Shown piece after piece: positions 11,869 through 22,030 of a stretch of 64,000 bases of DNA. This DNA is from Heliocidaris erythrogramma. Its lineage: Eukaryota; Echinodermata; Echinoidea; Camarodonta; Echinometridae. The stretch is taken from NCBI GenBank assembly GCA_025617745.1, contig CM046858.1:48187197-48251196 (forward strand). Reading direction: 5' to 3'. The position numbers and the translations under genes are program-made. Within the stretch, counting starts at the first letter, position 1. Each line of letters begins with the position of its first letter. Under the pieces are notes generated by a model that was not told where the DNA came from, made no database searches, and was given only the letters and a program-made list of their open reading frames with translations.

Positions 11869-12384
11869 ATAAACATTGTGGTTTATGGTGATATGGTACA
11901 TGAAAGGAAGAAAAAAAAAAAACATTCTTTCCTGAAAACCCGTCTTTGACCGTCACCCTATTTCCTGCTTTAGAATCCAAGTCTGCCTTCCCGGTGGTAT
12001 CACTTCATAATGACTTTGAGTACGCATGACAGAAGTTTCACTCATGACGAAGTTTCACGCAAAAAGGGAGAAAAATTTCCGGGAATGTTGGCGAACATTG
12101 AAATGTTTCGAGGAATTGAAAAAAAGAGAGGATATTTACTGAAAAGGCAAGAAGTAGGGTGCGTTTTCGTGACACTCGTGAAGAGCTCACGATGGTTCAT
12201 GCCGAAATCATCGAAAAATATGCGAATTTCACTCATAAAATGAACTAAATCATTTTGCTTTGCACCCTAAAGACTTGGTTACACGACAGCTAAACGACAA
12301 GTCCTCTTGTTTAATCCATATTACGGTGTGATATCCAAACGTCTTTTTTTTTCTTAAAAAAGTCACCCTTGAACGTGTGAACGT

Positions 12385-13069
12385 GCGTTATGTAATCCTG
12401 ACATAACAAAATTTCGATGTAAAAAATTAGGTCATGAGTAGCAAATTTTATTTCTTTACCCAACTTCTTTTGCAAAATGGGCTCTAAAATTAATTCTAAT
12501 CTTGGCTCATCCAGTAAGCCAAATCACAAAAAGTGCCGAATATTACCAATGCCGGTACATACGCATTGACCAAAATAATACACAATTTTACACAAAAGAG
12601 GTACATAATGTGCAATATATATGAATTTTTTGTTCAGGACGTGCACAATTTTCAAAATTACCCAATTTTACGCAGATATATCAAATGAGATAAACTTTCT
12701 TTCGTATTTACAAAAGCAGATTTAAAAAGAGTTTGGGTAAAGAAACAAAATTTGCTACTCATGACCTAATTTTTACATCGAAATTTTGTTTTGTCAGGAT
12801 TACATAACGCAAGTAAATACGAAAGAAAGTTTATCTCATTTGATATATCTGCGTAAAATTGGGTCATTTTGAAAATAGTACCCGTCCTGTATATAACCCC
12901 CAAAAATCATATATATTGCACATTATGTACCTCTTTTGTGTAAAGCTCTAAAAGCTGTGCATTATTTTTGTCAATGCGTATGTACCGGCATTGGCAATAT
13001 TCGGTACTTTTTGTGATTTCGCTTACTGGATGAGCCAATATTAGAATTACTTTTAGAGCCCATTTTGCA
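12385..13069. repeat. two interlocked inverted repeats (order X-A-X'-A')
   Basis: Segment X (12385-12463) is the inverse complement of X' (12733-12810). Segment A (12471-12711) is the inverse complement of A' (12813-13069). The order is X, A, X', A', so the two hairpins overlap rather than nest. Shared landmarks include TTAGGTCATGAGTAGCAAAT in X and its complement in X', and ACGCAGATATATCAAATGAG in A and its complement in A'. Arms keep roughly 85-95 percent identity by eye. No ORF inside. Confidence 0.8.
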
Positions 13070-13189
13070 CCTGTTTTTACACAAAATAAGAGAGGTCATA
13101 CTTGTGGAAATTGCTCTTGGAATTACACAAAATAGGTCATGTGTTACGCCTTTATAAATACGAAGTTACACCACCGAGACCCAAATCCC

Positions 13190-14245
13190 TTCTCATGGCC
13201 TACCCTACCAACTCTTTCTCTTTCTCTATATCTCTCGTTTATCTCTAATTTTTTCATCCTTGGTTTAGACCACGCCTTTACTTGTGGTATCACCTTCACT
13301 CCATTCTAATTTAATCATGTAGCCTTCTCTTGTTCGATCTATCGACAACTCGACATCTTCACATCAGAATGTCTCGTCTAAGGTACAACTCTCGAGAACT
13401 AGAAGTATAATTTTATAGTGATAAGGCGGAAACACTCACAAGATACAAAATGATAAACCGTAACAACGATGCACTGATAAAAGCCTCCGAGAAAACAATG
13501 TCAAATTTATGATCGTTATTTCGATTGCTGGGAAAAATGAACACATGAAATTGTATATCACAATCGAAACCTAACCTTTCTATGACTGTAACAGTAAAAC
13601 TCGACTTAAGATACATCACCAGCGACACAGGTGACACTATAATAGCTATGCAAATAAAGTAATATGTGACCCCCGACAAAACGACCAATAAGTCGCAATT
13701 GGAGTTTCAGAGTAATCAGCTGGAAAAGGTTGTTTGCGGCGGAAATTTATATTTTAATCTTTTTTGTATTTTCTGAAAGTTAGTTTATCAATGTACCCTC
13801 TTAAAATGGTAACTCTAATTTAGAGCCAGTTTTCTCTATTGTTTTGGTCATTAGCCTGTCCGCAACTCTGACATTCTCATTGCAATTTAAAAGAGTTTGC
13901 TTATTCTATACAAGACCAGTAATATATCATTTTAAAGGTTAGAATCTAAGCTTTCAAACTGTGCTACAATTAAGAAAAAACAAATTTCCGACTTATTGGT
14001 CGTTTTGTGGTGGAGGGTCACTATATGGATAACTGTAAACTTTTTGTTGAATTTTCAAAAAAGATTGTGACAAATATTTGCATTGCATGCAGTAACAGAC
14101 AGGGCCTGAAAGTGAAATATATCATTTTCCATACATTAGATTCAACAAACTGACCATCAACGAAATATATCCGAAAGAGGAGAAAATCATTTATCATCAC
14201 ACTAGTTATATACGTAAACCTATAAATGCATTGGAGCAAATGATG
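13190..14245 (-). repeat. diverged duplicate of sequence downstream of the LamG gene
   Basis: Scattered matches run in the same order as 24.85-25.43 kb: GGTATCAC-TTCACTCCAT-CTAAT near 13286 versus 24862, ATGACACTA..CTATG.AAATAAA near 13630 versus 25210, and ATTCAACAAACTGA and ATATCCGAAAGA near 14140 versus 25352. After subtracting the MITEs at 13666-14021 and 14666-15045, the spacing to the LamG remnant at 15.64 kb is close to that in the intact locus. The 91-residue minus-strand ORF at 13413-13688 lies in this diverged flank and is not convincing. Confidence 0.5.
13666..14021. mobile_element. MITE with GTGACCC termini
   Basis: Terminal inverted repeats contain GACAAAACGACCAATAAGTC on the left (13675) and its near-exact complement on the right (to about 14010), with GTGACCC/GGGTCAC at the tips. 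It is 356 bp with no ORF. The flanks (TAT/TATA) would fit a TA-type target but are AT-rich, so the duplication is uncertain. Confidence 0.75.
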
Positions 14246-14626
14246 AAAAGTTGGGTCCTACTAAAACGTACCAAGAACAGTATCGATCATCAAGGCTTGG
14301 TCCTTATCTTCTTTTGTTAGTTCTAGGCCCTGATTTTCTATTTTGTTTTGCCCTAAAGGTACAGGCCACCGTCTGGTGTATTCTCGTACTGTCGATTTCG
14401 TGGTAAAACATTTACAGTAACCTTGTCGGCTTGTATCTGGATCTTGGCGGATCTTGGCTGCTTTTAGTTGGATCGATGACTATTATTTGATGCACACTAA
14501 CATTTCGTAACAGACTGACATGTATAGTTTAGACAAGAAAAATCAAACAGCAATAATAATTTATGTAATTTAATCAGATTATTGTATTGTCATGTAAATG
14601 TTTCAAGAGGTTAAAATAAATAAATA

Positions 14627-14630
14627 AATA

Positions 14631-14664
<34 letters not shown>
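14627..14664. repeat. (TA)n microsatellite
   Basis: A run of about 17 TA units directly abuts the MITE that follows. Confidence 0.9.
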
Positions 14665-14665
<1 letters not shown>

Positions 14666-14667
<2 letters not shown>

Positions 14668-15045
14668 CACACTTAGAAAAAAAGGTTCAGGTTTGCACCC
14701 TAAATGCAACACTGGCAGCACCTTTTTGGGTGCAATCTTGCACCGTACATGAAAAGGGTGCAAAAATGCACCTTTTTGTTCTTGTTTGCACCCTTTAATG
14801 CCCGTTTGCACCCTAAAAGGTGCAACTTTGCACCTTTAAGGGTGCAGAAGTTTTTGCATACAAAGGGTGCAAATTTGTACCTTTTCTAAAAGGTACAACT
14901 CTGCACCCTTTAAGGGTGCAAAATGTAGCTAACTGCACCCTTAAAGGTGCAAAAAGCTTCTTAGGGTGCAAAGTTGCACCCAAAAAGGTGCTGCCAGTGT
15001 TGCATTTGAAGGGTGCAAAATTGTACCTTTATTTCTAAGTGTGTA
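14666..15045. mobile_element. fold-back MITE built from GGTGCAA/TTGCACC words
   Basis: Ends TACACACTTAGAAA and its complement (TTTCTAAGTGTGTA) bound about 380 bp. The longer arms include the ATGCAACACTGGCAGCACCT region and its complement. The interior is made almost entirely of the 7-mer GGTGCAA, in both orientations, more than 20 times. ORFs of 61-88 residues crossing it are by-products of the repeated word. Confidence 0.85.
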
Positions 15046-15705
15046 CGTATATGTTTTCCGCCCAAAGAGAGAAGAGTTGAACTTTCATCATTCTGAAAGG
15101 AGGCAATGCTTGCGTTATTTGTATCGTATGACATGCCAATTTACATTAGTACAAATAATTTTAAGGTCTTCAGATAAAACAGAACGATTTATATTATATT
15201 TCGTTACATGTTGTATACCTCATGCGTTATGATCTTTTAGATAAAACGAGATAAAAAATTAAGAGACGTAAAATAACCTGCGACATACTATGTTAATAGG
15301 CCTATAGGGGTCTACACTAGATTTGTCACCTCACTTTGTAAGGAAAAAATTCTGACATATACGATTTACCGTATCAATTTGTTATCAATCATTCATGAGC
15401 AAAATATTGCCAATGATTCTCAAAAATGCAATACAATACAGGTTAGCATATTGTAGAACCAAATCGGTGAACAGACGTCTTTATAATAAGTGTAATCTAT
15501 ATAAAAAAATGCTGTCCATAATAAAAATAATAGGAAATCGGAAAGATAAAGGACGGAGTCCAAAACTGAGTAAAAGAAGAACCGTCAAGCTTCTACACTC
15601 CCTCCACCAAATATTATAAATGAATTGAGTTATGTATTATATTAAGCACTCGGCCATATAATTGACCTTGCCAATCAAGCCATATCAATACTCGTTATCG
15701 GTTCT

Positions 15706-16043
15706 AGGACTCCTACCCCCTGGACAACCACCCCCCGGATAACTACCCCTAGGATAACTACCCCCCTAGGACAACTACCCCCCGGATAACTACCCCCGAA
15801 ACAACTAACCCCTAGGACAACCACCCTCTAGGACAACTACCCCCGGATAACTACCCCCCATACAACTACCCCCTAGGACAACTACCCCGGACAACTACCC
15901 CCGGACAACTACCCCCCGGACAACTTCCTCCCGGACAACTACCCCCGGACAACCACCCCTAGGAAAACTACCCCCAGGACAACCACCCGCCGGACAACCA
16001 CCCCCTGGACAACCACCCCCTGGACAACCACCCCAGACAACTA
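15706..16043. repeat. minisatellite, about 15-bp monomer
   Basis: More than 20 imperfect copies of GGACAACTACCCCC (variants GGATAACTACCCC, GGACAACCACCCC, and CTAGGACAACTACCC). Spacing varies from 13 to 16 bases because of the C run. It is strongly C-rich on the plus strand with almost no G beyond the GG. Confidence 0.9.
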
Positions 16044-16813
16044 CCCTGATAGCAGAAAGTGGTAAAAATTACGTGATATTTACGTCGTGGTTTTCGTCTT
16101 TTTTACGTCCTGTAATTACGTCAATAAGACGACAACTTGCACCAACGCAAGACGTCAAGGGGACGTCTTATTTTGACGTCATCTGTTCACTGTAAAAACT
16201 GAAGTGCTGTATATAGCACTTTTTGAGGGCATGCATAGGGACTGCACTCAGAGTGCTATTGAATGCACACATTGTGCTATTTCAGCACTTTCACGGGAGC
16301 TGGACCGGCTCCTTAAACTGCTAAACATTCATTAAAAAAATGATTTTGGCGAGCCTCGAACCAGGGTCCGCTGATCGAGAATTGCTGGCATTACCGCTAG
16401 ACTAACTCACATCGTACGATTTAGAGCAGATCATATTGTTACATAGGGAATTTACGACACCACATAGTTCATGTTATCTACTTGACTCCCATGACTAAAC
16501 TGGATTGCAAGAAGCATTCGTTAGTCCATCGGTAACGTCAGCTCCTCTCAATCAGCGGAACCTGGTTCGAGGCTCGCCACGGTCACATTTTTTTTTGCTG
16601 GTAAATTAAGGTGCAGTTACTATACATGCCCCTAAAAGTAGCACTTTACTTTTTACAGTGTAGAAGACGTAGAGATGACGTCAAAATAAGACGTCCTCTT
16701 GACGTCTTGCGTTGGTGCAAGTTGTCGTCTTATTGACGTAATTACAGGACGTAAAAAAGACGAAAACCGCGACGTAAATATCACGTCATTTTTAACACTT
16801 TCTGCTATCAGGG
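16044..16813. mobile_element. MITE with about 140-bp terminal inverted repeats rich in ACGTC
   Basis: Tips CCCTGATAGCAGAAAGTG (left) and its complement (right end 16813) are flanked by TA on both sides, suggesting a TA target as in the Tc1/mariner group. Arms are nearly perfect over about 140 bases and full of ACGTC/GACGT words. A second element (16188-16660) sits in the loop. Confidence 0.85.
16188..16660. mobile_element. nested element with two inverted tRNA-like modules
   Basis: Tips CACTGTAAAAA and TTTTTACAGTG define a 473-bp element inside the 16044-16813 MITE. Each arm carries a tRNA-like block: on the minus strand at about 16344-16405 and on the plus strand at about 16518-16580. Each has an A-box-like TTAGTC(C/T)A(T/G)CGGTAA and a B-box CTGGTTCGAGGCTCG or its variant. 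The two blocks face each other across about 110 bases. No matching 5' acceptor stem was found, so they are tRNA-like rather than tRNA genes. Confidence 0.7.
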
Positions 16814-17029
16814 TATAGGAAACGTCACCGGTCGTGGCTCCGTCGCGCTTGTTACCGGAGCTCTCACGGGCGTCTCCCTCAAACTGGTAGTAAGCTGTGT
16901 AACAAAACGAATCAGAAACAACAACAACAACAAACAGGAATAACAAAATACATGTTTATAAATCAAATTCTAAGTCTTGGTAAAATGAAAAACAACAACA
17001 ACAAGAAGAAATAATTTGTAAAAATTTTT

Positions 17030-17270
17030 TTTAGGCATTTTACTCCCAGTGTTAAAGATTGTATGCTCGATCTGTAATGAAAAACACAGGTCAGAAAAAA
17101 TTGGAACCAGCGGGGTTCGAACCTGTCATCTACTGCTTGCCGGGCAGCGACTTAACCACCAGGCTATTCTGGTTCACGGCCAAGTCACGATGAACTGGAA
17201 TCAAATACCCAAGATCCCCTTCTTTCTGACTCATTAATATTCAACGGTCCGCCGTAGATAATTTACTAAC
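17030..17270 (-). mobile_element. tRNA-headed SINE, intact copy of the 8.5-9.1 kb family
   Basis: The reverse complement matches the SINE at 8.53-9.09 kb from GGCGGACCGTTGAATATTAA through the tRNA-like region to AACACTGGGAGTAA. The tRNA-like part is 17104-17175 on the minus strand. It has a perfect 7-bp acceptor stem (GAACCAG/CTGGTTC), A-box TAGCCTGGTGGTTAAG, an anticodon-type stem-loop with loop CCGGCAA, and B-box GGTTCGAACCC. The T-stem is imperfect and it sits in a repeated unit, so this is a SINE head and not a working tRNA gene. Confidence 0.75.
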
Positions 17271-17593
17271 AACAAATAAGAAATACAAAATTCATCTGAC
17301 TTGAAAAAAGTGTTGTAAATTTAAGAATCTTAAATTTGATACAGATGTACTGATAAACAATGTTGTTCCAACTATGAACGCACAAACTGCCAAAAGTATG
17401 TGTAATCGTCTGCGTAGTTTTCTTCGGTATACGGTATATGTATACTCGCTCGCGCTCGTGTGCCACAGTCTAGTACGCTAGAGTCTTGTTGTTAAATACA
17501 AGTGTCCTGGGATTCGTACATCATTTCTTGTTAGTGGGAATTGTTTTATTTAGAGTGAGTACGTGTAAAAATATATAACATTTCATATGAATA

Positions 17594-17813
17594 TACAGCC
17601 ATGAACAAAATTATTAGACCAAGAATGGTCACTGATAGCCTACTTTTATTTTGTGGTAAGAAGGAAATAAAATATCATAAAAGCAAGGTACATTTACTGG
17701 AATTTGGTATTCATTCAGTGAAATACAAAGACAAATCATTTTTTATAATGCTGTATGCATTATTATAGTACCCTTATTACAGAAGCTTGGTCTAATATTT
17801 TTCCAGGGCTGTA
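17594..17813. mobile_element. mariner-like MITE, copy 1
   Basis: Tips TACAGCC...GGCTGTA. Each arm continues with ATTAGACCA or its equivalent (TTATTAGACCAAGAATGGT on the left, AGCTTGGTCTAATATTTTTC on the right). Flanking bases read ATA and TATG, consistent with a TA target. No transposase. A related shorter copy lies inverted at 34496-34671. Confidence 0.8.
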
Positions 17814-18129
17814 TATGTTTGTACAAACATTTAAAGTAAAACTTTTGTACTCACAAAAGTGGAGCTAAAAGTGCGCTCCTATTTAACTATTAAAAACCGC
17901 ATTCATAATCTTTAAAATAAAAACAGTCGCTGATTTGCAACCTTCAGTTAATTATCGCCGATAAATCGACAACTTACAAACATGCACGGGTGTATTATTT
18001 ACAAAATCTTTGATGATTGGACAATGATCGTGAAGCCTGACGCATATACCATCTCACTGCGACCCGATGTTGGAAGAATTTAAAATAGCATTTCATATGA
18101 ACATTCAAACAGCTAAATATAAATGTTTC

Positions 18130-18378
18130 CAAATAATACTAACAATAATCCACTCCAAATTTTATTAACCGAAATGGAAATTCTTTTTGCCCAATTGATC
18201 GTGGGCCCGGCAGCCACTGTGCAGCGCCAGATCGACGTTGTTCTATCCTTTCAATTGTTGAACGCCAAAAAAGGTAGCAGCAACTCCCATCTTTTAGTAT
18301 GACGCGGCCGAGGTTCGAACCCACGACCTCCCGATTGTGAGGCGGACGCTCTACTGACTGAGCCAACACATTGGTATA
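18130..18378 (-). mobile_element. tRNA-derived SINE (GTGGCTCAG / GGGTTCGAACC type)
   Basis: On the minus strand the head shows A-box TTGGCTCAGTCAGTAGAGCG and B-box GTGGGTTCGAACC about 35 bases later, with a CTCACAA anticodon-type loop (CAC, Val-like). A body with GATGGGAGTTGCTGC, ATTGAAAGGATAGAACAA and CTGGCGCTGCAC follows. This head and body combination is a recurrent SINE type in marine invertebrate genomes. The apparent ORFs of 80 and 106 residues here are translations of the SINE. Confidence 0.75.
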
Positions 18379-18956
18379 ATGGAAGTTCTGAATAGTCATA
18401 TGAATAATAACATCGAAATTTTGAGATATTGCAAGTCTCTTTGTGGAAATAAAACCCATTTGGTTCCGTAGCGTAGTGACGTCCCACCTGCATGACCTGT
18501 TCAGCGATTATCTACGATATGGCCTTTACTCTGACTAGTAGATACATCAGTTTCAGTTTCAGTGTATTCCATATTTGATATCACATAAATGGAACATAAA
18601 CTATGACCAGTGTATTATTACAACACTATACGAAAACATGTTCAATACTTCCAACAAAAGAAAAAAAATGCAAATGAAATACAGTTAGACTAATCAATAT
18701 TCCATTATTTTAAAGTTGGGATAAGGCAAACAAATTTGGTGTGAAATATGAAGGAATCTAGTAACAAATTTGACATTTGAAATAATTACGTGTAATTATG
18801 TGAGATTATCTCATTATTCAGAACTTCAGTCTGCTATAGATAATATCTGTTTAAATTTCCATATCTCATTTCTTTTAAAAAAAATCACATCGCGTCGTGT
18901 GATCGTATAGTGTGCGGTGGGTTTAAGACAATCTGCAACCTGTCATAAAACTGATC

Positions 18957-21900
18957 GGCAACTGATATATTTATTTATTTATTTTATTTATTTATTTATT
19001 TATTTCTGATATTTATACAGGGTGGCTCATATCACCAATTTGGTGGTCTTCCATGAGGCCCTGTTTGGTAACAATAAAACAAATAACATCAACAATAATC
19101 AATATATATAAATACACAAGCATAAACACGTATAATACACATTAATTGGTAGATTAACAGAGCTTTTAGAGTGTATTTGAAAGTAGTCAACATTTTGATA
19201 AAAGTTTCAATTCCAGATATTAGGGGACTATGTTTGTATGTGTCCGTCCTAAATTTAGGTACACGCAATGTATCTCTTACAGCATGTCTTGTGCTGTGAT
19301 CATGTAGAGAGCTGACATGTTGTAAATCTTTTTTTAAGTATTCTGGTGCCACGCCATGCATTGCTTTATACATCATCACTGCACGCCCACCCTGGAAACG
19401 TGTCTGAATAGGCATCCAACCTAACCGACTAAACACATCTTTTGAGGATGCATCAAATCCTTCTCCCACCACTATACGGGCCTCCCGTTTTTTAACCTTT
19501 TGTAGTTTAATAGTTAGTCTTTGAAATCTTTCGGACCAAACAGAGGAACAATAATCAAAATGAGGAAGGACGATGGAATTATATAGAAGTTTCAGAGACC
19601 TGGTTGGAACATAACTTTTTGCTCGCTTAATTACACTAATATTTTTTTGAGCAGTCTTAATAACTTTTTCCACATGTTCCGTCCATCGCAACTCCTCATC
19701 GATCATGACACCTAGACACTTGGCAACTTTAACTCTTTTCAGACAACTGCCGTTTAGTGTGACAGAAAAATCCTTTACACTATTAAGAATTGATCGTGGT
19801 CCAATAAGCTTCACATTTGTCTTATCTGCATTAAGAACTAGACGGTTTTTTGTTACCCACGAAAAAACATTTTCTAAACCTTTTGTTAGCTTTCGCTCTA
19901 CTTCTGCAACACTTCTTCCGTTAACTGTTAGAGTGGTGTCGTCGGCATACATATCAACAATACCATCAATACATTTTGGTAAGCTATTAATGTAGATAGA
20001 AAAAAGAAGTGGCCCAAGAATTGAACCTTGTGGGACACCCATCACAATTTTTGAGGAACTTGAAGTGGTCCCTTTAAAACAAACCGTCTGTTCTCGGTTA
20101 GACAGATATGATACAAACCACTGAACACTTCTATCAGAACAGCCGATGGCTTTCAGTTTATGTAACAGAATATTGTGATCAACAGTGTCAAATGCTTTCC
20201 TCAAATCAATGACAGCAACACCTGTTAATTCATTGTTATCAAAATTCAATGACCATTGGTTAACTAATTTCATAAGAGCTGTTGCAGTAGAGTGAAGGGT
20301 ACGAAAACCTGATTGGATAGCGCACACTATTTCATATTTGTCGAGAAAATCACATAGTTGGAAATGCACAGCTTTTTCTAGAATCTTGTTTACTACGGAT
20401 AATATCGATATTGGTCTGTAAATACTGGGAGTGGACATATCACCAGCCTTGTAAATTGGAATAACTCTTGCTTTTTTCAAGATTGTAGGCACTTGTCCTG
20501 TTGCAATTGACTTATTGATAAGGCACGTTAAAGAGTCAACAATGACATATTTCGCCATTTTCAAAAGACGGCAACTTATTCCATCATCACCTGTTGCTTT
20601 ATCGTCACTCATGTTTTCAATTTTTTTTAAACAAATGCGTTCGCGACTTGCTGTAGCTCAAACTTTTCTTCAGTATTAGCTAGCTCATTTTCTTCTAGAA
20701 TGATTTCAGCGTGTTTCGGGATATCACGCGTGATATTTTGAGCACAAGTAACAAAATATTCATTAAATGTTTGATCAATACCTTTGTCATCATTAAATTT
20801 GTCCCAATCACGTCTAGGCTGCTGGGTAAGACATGATTGGATTTTGGAATAATGTGCTTGATACTCTGCCACATTTTTTTGCTATTCCCTTTACTCATAT
20901 CTATCTGAGAACTGTGATAATTTCTTTTTTTCTTTTTTCAAAAGATAATTCACTTTGTTCTTCAGTTCTTTGTACCTAGCCCATGATATGTCACCACCTT
21001 TCTTAAGCGCCACATCAATGACATGATCTCTTTCACGCATTGTTTCAATTATATCGTCATTAATCCAAGGGCACGCATTATTTCGTATTCTTTTTTCACA
21101 TAACGGCACATGTTTATCAACAACATGCATAAATAAATACTTTATGCCACGTCTCCCATGCAATGTCAATATTATCAAAATTTACATTATGATCTCCATG
21201 GAATTTTTTGAAGATCATAAAAATTATAGAAAATCTTTGAGATCGAGGTTTTTTAACGAACTTTTTGTACTTCATTGTAAACTATTATTATTTTTAATTT
21301 GGGTATTTATTGAAATTTACCAAAATACTTGTTTGTTTTTTTGTTGTTGTTGTTGTGGGTCAGGCTCGACTAGCACATGTGCTATTATCTGGCCCATTTT
21401 ACCAACCAATGCTTTTCTTCATTTATATGTAAATTGTATGTAAACAAAATGTATTGTAATTAAATGTTGTTGGTGGTAAAATAAATCAAATCAATCAATC
21501 AATCAATCAGATTTGCCCTTAGCGGATTTTTTATTGTTATTGAAACTTCTCATAGTATAGACTAGATAATGGTCACTAATGCTAGTCTTAAAAACACCAG
21601 TCTCAGAAAACAACTCGGGATTAGTGACAAAAATCAAGTCAATGATTGAGCATGTATTTTGAGTTATACGGGTAGGCGTGTCAACCAATTGCTTAAGACC
21701 ATATAACTCAAATAGGAATTGTATTTTTTCTGCATTTGTATCTCTTTTATCACTGATAAAATTACAGTTAAAATCTCCCAAAATAGCACAACAACTAATA
21801 TTTTCAGATAACTCAATTATCAACATCATAAAAAAACAATGCTCTCTTCAAATGCAATGTCAGAATAGATTATAATGTTTGGTTCATGGGCAACAAGTCA

Positions 21901-22030
21901 TGAGGTGGGGTCTATACTAATATCCATTTTTGTAATTTTACAAGCAAACAATTCTACATCTTTTAGTGACATAAAGGTGGATTGTAATGTATATCCATGT
22001 GCAGCCTTTCATAATTTACAAGACATAACA
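18957..22030 (-). pseudogene. near-complete CR1/L2-type LINE, frameshifted and interrupted
   Basis: Read on the minus strand. The endonuclease runs from about 22030 to 21503 and includes GDFNCNF, ITQNTCSIIDLIFV and the catalytic ISDHYLVY. A linker with WINDDI and a Lys-rich helix follows (21178-20891), then a broken frame to 20627. A 507-residue frame (20612-19089) holds the reverse transcriptase: IPIYKAGD, YRPISILS, RKAFDTVDHNILLHKL, MGVPQGSILGPLLFSIYIN and the YADD box in VDMYADDTTLTV, then the C-terminal HFDYCSSVWS and LQKVKKREARI region. The short 3' UTR (19080-19010) ends in a (TAAA)n tail at 18966-19005. At least three frameshifts and a stop in the endonuclease inactivate it. A foreign retroelement tail is inserted at 21187-21508. 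The RT core itself is open, so decay is moderate. Confidence 0.85.
21187..21508 (+). mobile_element. LINE/SINE 3' end with (ATCA)n tail inserted into the LINE
   Basis: The insert lies between LINE frames ending SAKGKSD and beginning NFDNIDIAWETW. It runs opposite to its host and ends in AAATAAATCAAATC followed by four to five ATCA units. It contains TTGTTGTTGTTGTGGGTCAGGC and a 3' UTR-like stretch. No coding part is retained. Confidence 0.65.

Larger units (their letters stand above)
15645..16894 (-). pseudogene. decayed LamG-like gene copy, split by minisatellite and transposons
   Basis: Two pieces of the LamG exon found intact at 26297-26919 lie here in the same orientation. The N-terminal piece (16814-16894) has a good acceptor (TTTGTTACACAG) and reads AYYQFEGDARESSGNKRDG then ATTGDVSYT. 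It matches AYYAFEGDTTDSSGNNRDG of the intact copy. The C-terminal piece (15645-15705) matches the NEYLYGLIDEV region but carries an in-frame stop. About 430 bases of domain are gone. In their place are a minisatellite (15706-16043) and a TA-flanked MITE (16044-16813). The remnant cannot encode a folded LamG domain. Confidence 0.75.

Noticed and set aside
12010-12243. Overlapping ORFs on both strands (77 and 64 residues)
   Set aside because: Mirror-image open frames with no family features or splice context.
14704-15232. Three plus-strand ORFs of 61-88 residues
   Set aside because: They are readings of the GGTGCAA word repeats of a MITE and its flank.
15706-16043. CRISPR-like array
   Set aside because: Units are 13-16 bases with no separate unique spacers, in an intron-bearing genome; it is a minisatellite.
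17104-17175. Functional tRNA gene
   Set aside because: Acceptor stem and boxes are present, but the T-stem is imperfect and the sequence is embedded in a repeated SINE found also at 8.6 kb.
18300-18375. tRNA-Val gene (CAC loop)
   Set aside because: Followed directly by a SINE body, with mismatches in the acceptor region.
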